Shown here in pieces: positions 15,025-24,600 of a DNA stretch of 39,796 bases. The notes beneath the pieces are model-generated. The model saw only the letters and a program-made list of their open reading frames with translations, was not told where the DNA came from and searched no databases. The position numbers and the translations under genes are program-made. This stretch comes from JBNJEL01 sp051745835 (lineage in GTDB: Bacteria; Bacillota; Halanaerobiia; Halobacteroidales; Acetohalobiaceae): NCBI GenBank assembly GCA_051745835.1, contig JBNJEL010000003.1, forward strand, positions 1 through 39,796, read 5' to 3'. How positions within the stretch are numbered: position 1 is the stretch's first letter; each line of letters begins with the position of its first letter.

Positions 15025-15558
15025 ATGAGTGAAGAAGCAGAATGGTACGCTATTCATACTTATTCAGGGCGTGAAGATAAGGTTAAATCGAATTTAGAAC
15101 AGCGAATTAAGACGACTGGAATGGAAGAGAAGATAGTTAAAATCTTAATTCCATCTAAAGATAAGATTAAGGCTAAAGGCGGCAAAAAGGAAGTTGAAAA
15201 GGAGAAATTCTTTCCGGGTTATGTCTTAATTAGGATGAAGATGGATGATGACTCGTGGTATGTTGTTCGCAACACGCCGGGAGTAATTGGCTTTGCTGGA
15301 GCATCTGGTTCTAAGCCTGTTCCTGTAACTGATGCTGAAGTTAGAACTATTAAACAGGAGATGGGATTAAGTGAATCTGAAGTAGATATAGATTTAGAAG
15401 TTGGTGACGAAGTAAAAGTAATAGATGGTCCGTTTGAAGATTTTGTAGGTGAAATCCAAGAGATTGATGTAGATAAAGGTAAGTTGACTGTAATGGTGTC
15501 AATGTTTGGTCGACAGACACCGGTAGAACTAAACTTTAATCAAATTGAAGATATTTAA
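15025..15558 (+). CDS. nusG: Transcription termination/antitermination factor NusG
   Basis: 177 residues. NGN domain (EWYAIHTYSGREDKVKSNLE, FFPGYVLIRMKM, VVRNTPGVIGFAG) followed by a KOW domain (VGDEVKVIDGPFEDFVGEI). It binds RNA polymerase and couples it to S10 or Rho; in Firmicutes it stimulates pausing. ATG at 15025 gives the typical start MSEEAEWY, though the ribosome site is unusually far (see the hairpin entry). Next in order are rplK and rplA. Confidence 0.96.
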   Translation: MSEEAEWYAIHTYSGREDKVKSNLEQRIKTTGMEEKIVKILIPSKDKIKAKGGKKEVEKEKFFPGYVLIRMKMDDDSWYVVRNTPGVIGFAGASGSKPVPVTDAEVRTIKQEMGLSESEVDIDLEVGDEVKVIDGPFEDFVGEIQEIDVDKGKLTVMVSMFGRQTPVELNFNQIEDI

Positions 15559-15572
15559 GGAGGTGTTGAGTG

Positions 15573-16004
15573 ATGGCTAAGAAAGTAGTAGGAAATATTA
15601 GTTTACAGATTCCAGCAGGAGAAGCTAATCCAGCTCCACCGGTAGGTCCTGCTTTAGGACAGCATGGTGTGAATATTATGGAATTTTGTAAGGCATTTAA
15701 TGCTAAAACTGCTGATCAAGCTGGAAATATTATTCCAGTAGAGATTACTGTTTATGCAGATCGTTCTTTTGACTTTATTACTAAATCTCCACCTGCTTCT
15801 GATCTATTAAAGAAAGCAGCAGGTATTGAAAGTGGTTCTGGTGAGCCAAATATGGATAAAGTAGGAACTGTAACTAAAGAGGATTTAGAAGAGATTGCTA
15901 AGACTAAGATGGAAGATCTAAATGCAGCTAATTTAGAATCTGCTATGAGAATGATTGCTGGTACTGCTCGTAGTGCTGGTATTGTTGTAGAAGATGACGA
16001 GTAA
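15573..16004 (+). CDS. rplK: 50S ribosomal protein L11
   Basis: 143 residues. Binds the GTPase centre of 23S rRNA and takes part in factor binding and the stringent response. N-terminal signature LQIPAGEANPAPPVGPALG with HGVNIMEFCKAFN is exact; the C-terminal RNA-binding domain follows. The ATG at 15573 gives MAKKV; a GTG one codon earlier is not preferred. AAGGAGG is upstream, 14 bases after nusG. Confidence 0.97.
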   Translation: MAKKVVGNISLQIPAGEANPAPPVGPALGQHGVNIMEFCKAFNAKTADQAGNIIPVEITVYADRSFDFITKSPPASDLLKKAAGIESGSGEPNMDKVGTVTKEDLEEIAKTKMEDLNAANLESAMRMIAGTARSAGIVVEDDE

Positions 16005-16064
16005 TTCTTAATTAGGATCATTTTGTGGGAGGAGAATCCGTTAACCACAAAGGAGGAGTTATTA

Positions 16065-16760
16065 ATGTCAAAGAGATATGAAGAGTCATTAGAAAAGATT
16101 GATCGTGATCAACAATATGGAGCTAAGGAAGCTCTTGAGTTAGCTAAAGAAACGGCAACTGCTAATTTTGAAGAGTCAATTGAAGTATCGTTTAAATTAG
16201 GAATTGATCCAGGGAAGAATGACCAACAGTTAAGAGATACTGTTGTTTTACCGGAAGGAACTGGACAAGATATTAAAGTTGCTGTCTTTGCTCAGGGTGA
16301 GAAAGCAAAAGAAGCAGAAAATGCTGGTGCTGATGTAGTTGGCAGTGAAGATCTAGCTGAAAGAATTGAAGAAGGCTGGATGGATTTTGATGTAGCAATT
16401 GCTACTCCGGATTTGATGAGTGTAGTTGGTAAGTTAGGTCCAATCTTAGGTCCGCAAGGGTTAATGCCTAATCCTAAAGTAGGGACTGTAACTTTTGATC
16501 TAGAGAAAGCAATTAAAGAAGTTAAAGCAGGTAAGATTGAGTATCGTGCTGATGATGGAGGTAATGTCCACTTGCCTATTGGTAAAGATACTTTTGAAGT
16601 TGATGAATTATATGAGAACTTTAAAACTATCTGTGACGAGATTATTAGGTCGAGACCTGTTGGAGCTAAAGGTCGTTATATTTTAAATATCACAGTTTCT
16701 GCTACTATGGGGCCTGGAATTAAGATTGACCCACAAGTTGCTCGCGATCTTTTTGAATAA
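16065..16760 (+). CDS. rplA: 50S ribosomal protein L1
   Basis: 231 residues. Forms the mobile L1 stalk that helps release deacylated tRNA; in many bacteria it also represses its own mRNA. The signature KLGPILGPQGLMPNPKVGTV is complete. The ATG at 16065 follows AAAGGAGGAG; an in-frame start at 16023 would add 14 unusual residues through the ribosome site and is rejected. Confidence 0.97.
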   Translation: MSKRYEESLEKIDRDQQYGAKEALELAKETATANFEESIEVSFKLGIDPGKNDQQLRDTVVLPEGTGQDIKVAVFAQGEKAKEAENAGADVVGSEDLAERIEEGWMDFDVAIATPDLMSVVGKLGPILGPQGLMPNPKVGTVTFDLEKAIKEVKAGKIEYRADDGGNVHLPIGKDTFEVDELYENFKTICDEIIRSRPVGAKGRYILNITVSATMGPGIKIDPQVARDLFE

Positions 16761-16772
16761 TCTAAAATTAAT

Positions 16773-16813
16773 TTAGTCAAATAGTTGACTAACATTTAAG
16801 GTTATGTTATAAT
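16773..16813 (+). promoter_or_regulatory. Promoter of rplJL with overlapping dyad
   Basis: TTGACT (16785-16790), 17-base spacer, TATAAT (16808-16813). The -35 is the right arm of a perfect inverted repeat, TTAGTCAA-ATAG-TTGACTAA (16773-16792). The dyad may be an operator or a weak end for rplA. Confidence 0.75.
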
Positions 16814-16844
16814 TCCACCTGTGAGTCGAAAAGAAAAGTATATA

Positions 16845-17023
16845 GAGCTGTAGACAGTAGGTGCCTAAATAAAGGCTTAAATCTGCCTGCCGAGGCTGAT
16901 AATAGATGAGTACAAAAGCAGATAAGTTTAAATTGTTGATCTGAAATTATTTGCTTAAGTGTAAATAAATTAATTCATCTAATCAGTTTATGAGGTCTCC
17001 GGCTGTCTACGGAGGCTTTTTTT
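16845..17023 (+). promoter_or_regulatory. L10 leader with attenuator, upstream of rplJ-rplL
   Basis: Matches the known Firmicutes L10 leader: AGTAGGTGCC and CTGCCTGCCGAGG form the conserved kink-turn region bound by the L10(L12)4 complex. A terminator follows: GTCTCCG (16995-17001) with CGGAGGC (17010-17016), then seven T. GTAGACAG (16850-16857) is exactly complementary to CTGTCTAC (17003-17010) in the terminator, giving an antiterminator. Excess L10 is expected to favour termination. These 285 bases between rplA and rplJ hold no other gene. Confidence 0.9.
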
Positions 17024-17045
17024 AGTGGTAAAGGAGGTGGACAGA

Positions 17046-17564
17046 TTGCCTAAACGAGAAAAAGAATTAGTTGTAGAAGAATTAACTGATAAATTTAATA
17101 AAGCTAAATCAGCCGTATTAACTGATTACTGTGGTTTAGATGTAGCTGAAATGACAGAATTGCGAGCTCAATTAAGAGAGGCTGATGTTGATTATAAAGT
17201 AGTTAAGAATACATTAGCTCGCTTAGCGGCTAAGAATGCTGAACGAGAAGAAGTAGATGAGTACTTAACTGGTCCAACAGCTATTGCTTTTTCTGAGGAA
17301 GACCCAGTAGCTCCAGCTAGAGTTTTAGCTGATTTTGCTGAGGAACATGAAGCATTAGAGATTAAAGCTGGCATCTTAGAAGGAAGCTTAATTGACCAAG
17401 AGCAGATTACTTCTTTAGCTGATATTCCATCACGAAAAGAGTTGATTGCTCAAACATTATCTAAGATGAAAGCACCGGTTAATGGTTTAGTAAATGCTTT
17501 AAACGATCCATTAAGAAGTTTAGCTGCTGTGTTAAATGCTATTAAGGAAGATAAGGAAGCATAG
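17046..17564 (+). CDS. rplJ: 50S ribosomal protein L10
   Basis: 172 residues from a TTG at 17046, preceded by AAGGAGGTGG at good spacing; the protein then begins (M)PKREKELVVEEL, as in the family. A GTG at 17025 would lie before the ribosome site and next to the terminator T-run, so it is rejected. L10 anchors the L7/L12 stalk to 23S rRNA through its N-terminal domain, and its C-terminal helix (NALNDPLRSLAAVLNAI) binds L12 dimers. It is likely the feedback regulator of its own leader. Confidence 0.96.
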   Translation: MPKREKELVVEELTDKFNKAKSAVLTDYCGLDVAEMTELRAQLREADVDYKVVKNTLARLAAKNAEREEVDEYLTGPTAIAFSEEDPVAPARVLADFAEEHEALEIKAGILEGSLIDQEQITSLADIPSRKELIAQTLSKMKAPVNGLVNALNDPLRSLAAVLNAIKEDKEA

Positions 17565-17628
17565 TTTTATAGATTTGTTATAGATATTAAGGTTATCTGT
17601 AAGCTAGTGTTGTAAGGAGGTGAAGATA

Positions 17629-18003
17629 ATGACTAAAGAAGAAATTATGGAAGCTATTGAAAATATGACTGTTCTTGAATTAGCTGAATTAGTTGAAGAA
17701 TTAGAAGAGAAGTTTGATGTTTCTGCTTCTGCACCTGTAGCTATGGCAGGAGCTCCAGCTGCTGGTGGAGATGCTGGTGAAGAAGAAGAGCAATCAGAAT
17801 TTGATGTAGTTATTGAATCTGCTGGTGGCAGTAAGATTAAAGTAATTAAAGCTGTAAGAGAGGTAACTGACTTAGGGCTTAAAGATGCTAAAGCTTTAGT
17901 TGATGGTGCTCCTAGTGCTGTAAAAGAAGGAGTAGAGAAAGAAGAAGCTGAAGATATTAAAGAGCAGCTAGAAGAAGCTGGTGCAACAATCGAACTTAAG
18001 TAA
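17629..18003 (+). CDS. rplL: 50S ribosomal protein L7/L12
   Basis: 124 residues. Multi-copy stalk protein that recruits translation GTPases. N-terminal dimerisation helices (MTVLELAELVEELEEKFDV), an Ala/Gly hinge (APVAMAGAPAAGGDAGEEEE) and the C-terminal factor-binding domain (KIKVIKAVREVTDLGLKDA, LVDGAPSAVKEG) are in order. The ATG at 17629 follows AAGGAGG. A terminator lies 43 bases after the stop. Confidence 0.97.
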   Translation: MTKEEIMEAIENMTVLELAELVEELEEKFDVSASAPVAMAGAPAAGGDAGEEEEQSEFDVVIESAGGSKIKVIKAVREVTDLGLKDAKALVDGAPSAVKEGVEKEEAEDIKEQLEEAGATIELK

Positions 18004-18046
18004 TTACCTCAATTACTTATAATTGAAAATGTGCAGATATAGATAA

Positions 18047-18079
18047 AAAAGCACTCTGTTAAATTAGCAGAGTGCTTTT
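18047..18079 (+). terminator. Terminator/attenuator after rplL
   Basis: Perfect 12-bp stem AAAAGCACTCTG with CAGAGTGCTTTT, 9-base loop. It should cut or reduce read-through of the very strong ribosomal transcript into rpoBC. Confidence 0.9.
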
Positions 18080-18103
18080 GTTATCTTATTATAGAAAATA
18101 TTC

Positions 18104-18132
18104 TTGACATTATCCAAAAGTTATGTTATCGT
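18104..18132 (+). promoter_or_regulatory. Candidate promoter for rpoBC
   Basis: Consensus TTGACA (18104-18109), 17-base spacer, TATCGT (18127-18132), a weak -10 with four of six matches. It lies just after the rplL terminator. TGTTATGAT sequences at 18141-18148 and 18256-18264 are possible extended -10 elements. Confidence 0.5.
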
Positions 18133-18358
18133 TATTAATTGTTATGATAATAATAAAATGAGGTTAATTTACCCTAGATTAGCCATTTAAATAAATTTTA
18201 GCTAGAAGATAGTGTAAAAATGTATATTTAAAGAGTAATTTATCCACAATATTATTGTTATGATACTTATTAATTAATTTGGTTATTTTATGTAATAAGC
18301 TATAAAAGAAGAATAATTTATTGTAAGTTTAGAAAATTAGTGGGGGTGAGTTTTATTT

Positions 18359-21300
18359 ATGGCCAAGCCGGAGACCTCTCTTAGACGTCAAAGAAGAAGT
18401 TTTGCTAAAGTTGATGATGGAATGGAGAAACCATACTTACTTAAGACTCAAAAGGAATCTTATCAGTGGTTTTTAGATAATGGATTATTAGAGATGTTTG
18501 ATGAGATTTCACCGATTCAAGATTTTTCAGAGAATTTAGTATTAGAGTTTCTTGATTACTCTTTAGGAGAGCCTAAGTATGATGAAATAGAAAGTAAGAA
18601 TCGTGATGTAACTTATTCGGCTCCTTTAGAAGTTAAAGTTAGATTGATCAATCAAGAAACTGGTGAAGTAAAAGAACAGGAAGTATTCATGGGCGATTTG
18701 CCACTAATGACTGATAAAGGGACGTTTATTATTAATGGTGCTGAAAGAGTAATCGTTAATCAGTTAATTAGATCGGCTGGAGTCTATTTTGGAGCGGAAC
18801 GTACTCAAGATGGACGTCAATTGTATGATGGAAAGATTATTCCTAATCGTGGTGCGTGGATTGAGTTTGAATATGATAAGAAAAGAATCATAGCTGTTAG
18901 AGTGGATCGGGCACGAAAGATGCCGTCTACTGTATTATTTAGAGCTTTAGGTTACGGCACGAATGCAGAATTGATAGATTTATTTGGTGATCATGAGATA
19001 GTGCATGATACTATTGACCGTGATAATACTGAGAATAGAGAAGAAGCATTAATTGAACTTTATAAGAAGTTAAGACCGGGAGAACCGCCGACAATAGAGA
19101 GTGCAGAGAATTTAATTGAATCACTATTTTTTGATCCTAAGCGCTATGATTTAGCTAATGTAGGTCGTTATAAGATCAATAAGAAATTAGGCTTAGATAC
19201 TGATATTGAACAACGAACTTTACAGAAAGAAGATATAGTTTCTACAGTTAAGTACTTAATTAAATTGATTCATGATGATAACGATGCTCAAATTGATGAT
19301 ATTGATCACTTAGGTAATCGCCGTTTGAAGACTGTAGGTGAATTACTACAAAATCAATTTAGAATTGGTCTTTCGCGAATGGAACGTGTTATTAGAGAAC
19401 GAATGACTATTCAAGATATTGATGTAATTACTCCCCAAGCATTAATTAATACTCGACCAGTTGTTGCAGCCATTAAAGAATTTTTTGGTAGTAGTCAGCT
19501 GTCACAATTCATGGATCAAACTAATCCATTATCTGAATTAACACATAAGAGAAGAATGAGTGCTTTAGGTCCTGGTGGTTTAAGTAGAGAGCGGGCAGGC
19601 TTTGATGTGCGTGATGTACACCATACTCATTATGGTAGAATTTGCCCAATCGAGACTCCTGAGGGGCCTAATATCGGTCTGATCGGTTCGCTCTGTCTTT
19701 ACGGTAGTACTAATGAGTATGGATTTATTATGACTCCTTATCGTAAAGTAGAGGATGGTCAGGTTACTGGAGAAATAGAGTACTTGACAGCAGATGAAGA
19801 GGAAGGACACGTTATTACTCAGGCTAATGTTAAATTAGATGAGGAAGGATATATTACTGACGATCGACCGCGAGTTAGACATAGAGAAGATATCCTAGAA
19901 GTTAATAAAGATAAGGTTGATTATATTGATGTATCACCAGGGCAGATTGTTAGTGTTTCTGCGGCTTTAATTCCATTTTTAGAGAATGATGATGCTAACC
20001 GAGCTTTAATGGGGACTAATATGCAGCGGCAGGGAGTACCTTTACTTAAGACTGATGCTCCTTATGTAGGAACTGGTATTGAATATAAAGCCGCTAAAGA
20101 TTCAGGAGCAACTGTAGTAGCTAAGAATGATGGCGAAGCAATAAAAGTAACTGGTGAAAAGATTTTAGTTAAGACTGATGACGGAGAAGCAGATAAGTAT
20201 ATTTTAGATAAATTTGTTCGTTCTAATCAGGGTACTTGTATGAATCAGAAACCAATTGTACGCCAAGGTGATCAGGTAAAAGAAGGGGATGTCATTGCTG
20301 ATGGACCCGCTACTGACCAAGGAGAATTAGCGTTAGGTCGTAACTGTTTGGTTGCCTTTATGCCGTGGGAAGGTTATAATTACGAGGATGCTATCTTAAT
20401 TAGTGAAAAATTAGTTAAAGATGATAGTCTAACTTCGATTCATATTGAAGAGCATGAAGCTGAGGCACGAGATACTAAGTTAGGCCCAGAAGAGATTACT
20501 AGAGATATTCCAAATGTAGGAGAAGATGCACTTAAGGATTTAGATGATCGTGGAATTATAAGACCTGGTGCTGAAGTAGGGCCGGGGGATATTTTAGTAG
20601 GAAAAGTAACTCCTAAAGGAGAAACAGAACTATCAGCTGAGGAACGTTTATTAAGAGCTATCTTTGGTGAAAAGGCTAGAGAAGTTAGAGATACTTCACT
20701 TAAAGTACCACATGGTGAAAAAGGAATTGTAGTTGATGTTAAAGTCTTTTCTCGTGATGATGGTGATGACTTAAAGCCGGGAGTTAATAAGTTAGTTAGA
20801 ATCTTCATAGCCCGCAAGGGTAAGATAGAAGTAGGGGATAAGCTAGCTGGTCGTCATGGGAACAAGGGTGTTATTTCTCGTGTTTTACCGGAGGAAGATA
20901 TGCCGTTTTTACCAAATGGTGAACCAGTAGAGATCTTACTTAATCCTCTAGGAGTACCATCACGGATGAATTTAGGCCAGGTATTAGAAACGCACTTAGG
21001 TTGGGCTGCTAAAGCATTAGGTATTCATGTTGAAACGCCTGTCTTTAATGGAGCGACAGAAGAAGATGTTATGGATGCCTTAGAAGAAGCAGGCTTACCG
21101 CGTGATGGAAAGATGGAACTATATGATGGTCGAACCGGAGAACGATTCGAAGAGAGAATTACAGTTGGCTATATGTATATCCTAAAGTTACATCATTTAG
21201 CTGACGATAAGATTCACGCTCGCTCTACAGGGCCATACTCCTTAGTAACTCAACAGCCATTGGGTGGTAAAGCTCAATTTGGTGGACAGCGTCTTGGTGA

Positions 21301-21616
21301 GATGGAAGTTTGGGCTCTAGAAGCTTATGGTGCTTCTTACTCACTTCAAGAGATGTTAACAGTTAAGTCCGATGATGTTGTTGGTAGAGTAGAGGCTTAT
21401 GAATCAATAGTTAAGGGTGAGAATATACCAGAACCAGGTATTCCAGAATCATTTAAGGTACTAATTAAAGAGATGCAGAGTATTGGTCTTGATACTAAAG
21501 TCTATTCTGATGAAGATGAAGAATTAGAAATAGAGGAAAATGAAGAAGTAGTTAATGATACAACTAAGAAATTAGGTTTAGACTTAGATGAAGATGATGA
21601 GAGTGCTGAGGAGTAA
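18359..21616 (+). CDS. rpoB: DNA-directed RNA polymerase subunit beta
   Basis: 1085 residues, on the short side for a Firmicute (about 1190 in Bacillus). The rifampicin region (SSQLSQFMDQTNPLSELTHK, RRMSALGPGGLSRERAG, near residues 378-412) has the usual sensitive residues. The active-site segments EGYNYEDAILISEKLV, RHGNKGVISRV and the C-terminal QPLGGKAQFGGQRLGEMEVW are present. The tail is acidic (EEDDESAEE type). ATG at 18359 with GGGGGTGAG upstream. The CarD protein encoded at 1077 would bind this subunit. Confidence 0.98.
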   Translation: MAKPETSLRRQRRSFAKVDDGMEKPYLLKTQKESYQWFLDNGLLEMFDEISPIQDFSENLVLEFLDYSLGEPKYDEIESKNRDVTYSAPLEVKVRLINQETGEVKEQEVFMGDLPLMTDKGTFIINGAERVIVNQLIRSAGVYFGAERTQDGRQLYDGKIIPNRGAWIEFEYDKKRIIAVRVDRARKMPSTVLFRALGYGTNAELIDLFGDHEIVHDTIDRDNTENREEALIELYKKLRPGEPPTIESAENLIESLFFDPKRYDLANVGRYKINKKLGLDTDIEQRTLQKEDIVSTVKYLIKLIHDDNDAQIDDIDHLGNRRLKTVGELLQNQFRIGLSRMERVIRERMTIQDIDVITPQALINTRPVVAAIKEFFGSSQLSQFMDQTNPLSELTHKRRMSALGPGGLSRERAGFDVRDVHHTHYGRICPIETPEGPNIGLIGSLCLYGSTNEYGFIMTPYRKVEDGQVTGEIEYLTADEEEGHVITQANVKLDEEGYITDDRPRVRHREDILEVNKDKVDYIDVSPGQIVSVSAALIPFLENDDANRALMGTNMQRQGVPLLKTDAPYVGTGIEYKAAKDSGATVVAKNDGEAIKVTGEKILVKTDDGEADKYILDKFVRSNQGTCMNQKPIVRQGDQVKEGDVIADGPATDQGELALGRNCLVAFMPWEGYNYEDAILISEKLVKDDSLTSIHIEEHEAEARDTKLGPEEITRDIPNVGEDALKDLDDRGIIRPGAEVGPGDILVGKVTPKGETELSAEERLLRAIFGEKAREVRDTSLKVPHGEKGIVVDVKVFSRDDGDDLKPGVNKLVRIFIARKGKIEVGDKLAGRHGNKGVISRVLPEEDMPFLPNGEPVEILLNPLGVPSRMNLGQVLETHLGWAAKALGIHVETPVFNGATEEDVMDALEEAGLPRDGKMELYDGRTGERFEERITVGYMYILKLHHLADDKIHARSTGPYSLVTQQPLGGKAQFGGQRLGEMEVWALEAYGASYSLQEMLTVKSDDVVGRVEAYESIVKGENIPEPGIPESFKVLIKEMQSIGLDTKVYSDEDEELEIEENEEVVNDTTKKLGLDLDEDDESAEE

Positions 21617-21674
21617 ATTAATCTAAGTTTAAATTACAAAATGGCTATTAAATTTAAAGGAGGGAGAGAAGCCC

Positions 21675-24600
21675 TTGTTTAATGCAAATAATTTCGATTC
21701 TATGAAGATTGGTTTAGCTTCTCCGGAGCAGATTAGAAATTGGTCTAGTGGAGAGGTTAAGAAACCCGAAACAATTAATTATAGAACTCTAAAGCCCGAA
21801 AAAGAGGGCCTTTTTTGTGAAAAGATCTTTGGACCGACTAAGGATTGGGAGTGTCACTGCGGCAAGTATAAGCGGGTAAGATACAAAGGAGTTGTCTGTG
21901 ACCGCTGTGGAGTAGAAGTTACTCGTTCTAAAGTGCGTCGAGAAAGAATGGGACATATTGAGCTGGCTGCTCCTGTTTCACATATCTGGTACTTTAAAGG
22001 GATTCCTAGTCGTTTAGGTTTAATTATGGATATGTCACCTCGTTCATTAGAGAAAGTACTTTATTTTGTTTCTTATATAGTTATTGATCCTGGAGAGACG
22101 CCATTAAGTGAAAAACAGTTATTAAGCGAAGAAGAGTATCGTGAGGCAAAGATTAAGTACGGGGGTAACTTTGAAGCTGGAATGGGAGCAGAAGCTGTTA
22201 AGAGGATTCTGCAGAATATGGATTTAGAAGAAGAGGTTAGAGAATTAAAATCTGAGATTAAGGATATTTCTGGTCAACGGCGTAAACGAGCTGTACGGAG
22301 ATTAAAGGTGATTGATGGATTATATAAATCTGATAATCGACCAGAGTGGATGATCTTAGAGGCTATTCCAGTAATTCCTCCTGAGTTGAGGCCGATGGTT
22401 CAGTTAGATGGAGGTCGCTTTGCTACCTCTGATTTAAATGATCTATACCGACGGGTTATTAATCGTAATAATCGTTTAAAGCGCTTATTAGATTTAGGTG
22501 CTCCTGATATCATTATCAGAAATGAGAAGCGGATGTTACAAGAAGCTGTTGATGCTTTAATTGATAATGGTCGTCGAGGACGTCCAGTTACTGGTGCTGG
22601 TAATCGCCCACTAAAATCATTAAGTGATATGCTTAAAGGTAAGCAAGGACGCTTTAGACAGAACTTATTAGGTAAGCGTGTTGATTATTCAGGTCGATCA
22701 GTAATTGTAGTGGGACCTAATTTAAAGATGCATCAGTGTGGTTTGCCTAAGAAAATGGCATTAGAACTCTTTAAGCCATTTGTAATGAAGAGGTTAGTTG
22801 AAGAAGATCTAGCTCATAATATCAAAAGTGCTAAAGGTAAGGTAGAAAAGTTAGATGAAGAGATCTGGGATATTTTAGAAGATGTCATTAAAGAACATCC
22901 AGTCTTATTAAATCGAGCGCCGACACTGCATCGTCTAGGTATTCAAGCTTTCGAGCCAGTCTTAGTTGAAGGTAAAGCAATTAGGGTTCATCCATTGGTC
23001 TGTCCTGCTTATAATGCTGACTTTGATGGTGATCAGATGGCAGTACACGTACCATTATCTGCGGAGGCACAAGCAGAATCGCGATTACTAATGCTTTCTA
23101 CTTATAACTTATTATCTCCAGCAGATGGTGAAGCAATTGCTGTTCCATCGCAGGATATGGTCTTAGGTGCTTACTATATGACAATGGAGAAAGAAGGTTT
23201 AAAAGGCGAAGGTAAGATTTTCGGTGATTCCGATGAAATCTTAAGAGCTTATGAGAATGATTATGTTGAAATTCAGACTCCAATTAAGTATAAATTAGAT
23301 GGGGAATGGATCGATACAACTGTAGGACGTGTTCTATTTAATGATATCTTTCCAGAGGAACTGGAATTTTATAATCAGATCTTAGATAAAGGAGATTTAG
23401 CGGATATAGTTGGTAAGTGTCATAAGAAGTTTGGGCCTAATCAGACAGCTGATATCTTAGATCGATTAGAACAGATTACTTTTGAGTACTCTACTAAATC
23501 AGGAATTACAATTGGTGTAACTGATGTAGAGGTACCAGAGAAGAAACCGCAGATTTTAGAAGAATCAGAAGAGAAAGTTCGTGAGATCGAGCAGCAGTAT
23601 AGACGCGGTTTGATTACAGAGAAAGAAAGATATCAGAAGGTTATTAATGTCTGGGGTCAAGCTAAAGATGAAGTTACCGAAGAGATGATCGATAACTTAA
23701 CTGAGACTAATTCCATCTATATGATGGCTACTTCCGGAGCACGAGGTAATACTTCGCAGATTACTCAGTTAGGTGGAATGAGAGGACTGATGGCTGATCC
23801 ATCAGGACAGATTATTGATTTACCAATTAAAGCTAATTTCCGAGAAGGACTAACAGTATTAGAGTACTTTATTTCTACTCATGGTGCTCGAAAAGGATTA
23901 GCTGATACCGCTTTAAGGACGGCTGACTCCGGTTATTTAACGCGAAGATTAGTTGATGTTTCTCAAGATGTAATAGTTAGAGAAGAGGACTGCGGTACTG
24001 ATGATGGCATCTTATTAGAACCAATTACTGATGAGGGTGAAGTAATTGAATCTTTAGAAGAGAGAATTACTGGCCGTATAGTTAATGAAGATATCACTCA
24101 TCCTGCTACCGAAGAAGTTATAGTCGAAGGTGGAGAATTAGTTAATGAAGATTTAGCAGCTGAAGTTGCAGCAGCAGGTATCGAAAAGGTTGAAGTTCGT
24201 TCGGTACTAACCTGTCGTACTAAAAAAGGTGTCTGCTCTAAATGTTATGGACACGATTTGACTACAGGTAGAAGAGTTAATGTTGGTGAGTCAGTAGGTA
24301 TTATTGCAGCTCAATCGATTGGTGAACCAGGTACTCAGTTAACAATGCGTACCTTCCATACTGGCGGTGTTGCTGGTGATGACATCACACAAGGTTTACC
24401 GCGTGTAGAAGAGCTGTTTGAAGCTAGAACTCCAAAAGGCCAAGCGATTGTTACTGAATTAAGTGGTAAAATGAATTTAGTAGAAACTACTAACTCCTAT
24501 AAAGCAGTGATTAAGACTGATGATGGTAAACAAAAGACTTATAAATTGCCTTATGGTTCTGAGTTAAAGGTTGAAGATGGAGATTATGTAGAAACTGGAC

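Larger units (their letters stand above)
18004..18358 (+). other. Long rplL-rpoB intergenic region
   Basis: 355 bases without a gene; the rsmC-like methyltransferase (ybxB) found here in Bacillus is absent. It holds a strong terminator (18047-18079), a candidate promoter (18104-18132), and about 220 AT-rich bases of leader. The leader includes a 12-base direct repeat ATTGTTATGATA (18138-18149 and 18254-18265) and one consensus DnaA box TTATCCACA (18240-18248). Confidence 0.7.

Noticed and set aside
17025..17045. GTG at 17025 as the start of rplJ.
   Set aside because: It precedes the ribosome site and sits at the leader terminator; TTG 17046 has correct spacing and family N-terminus.
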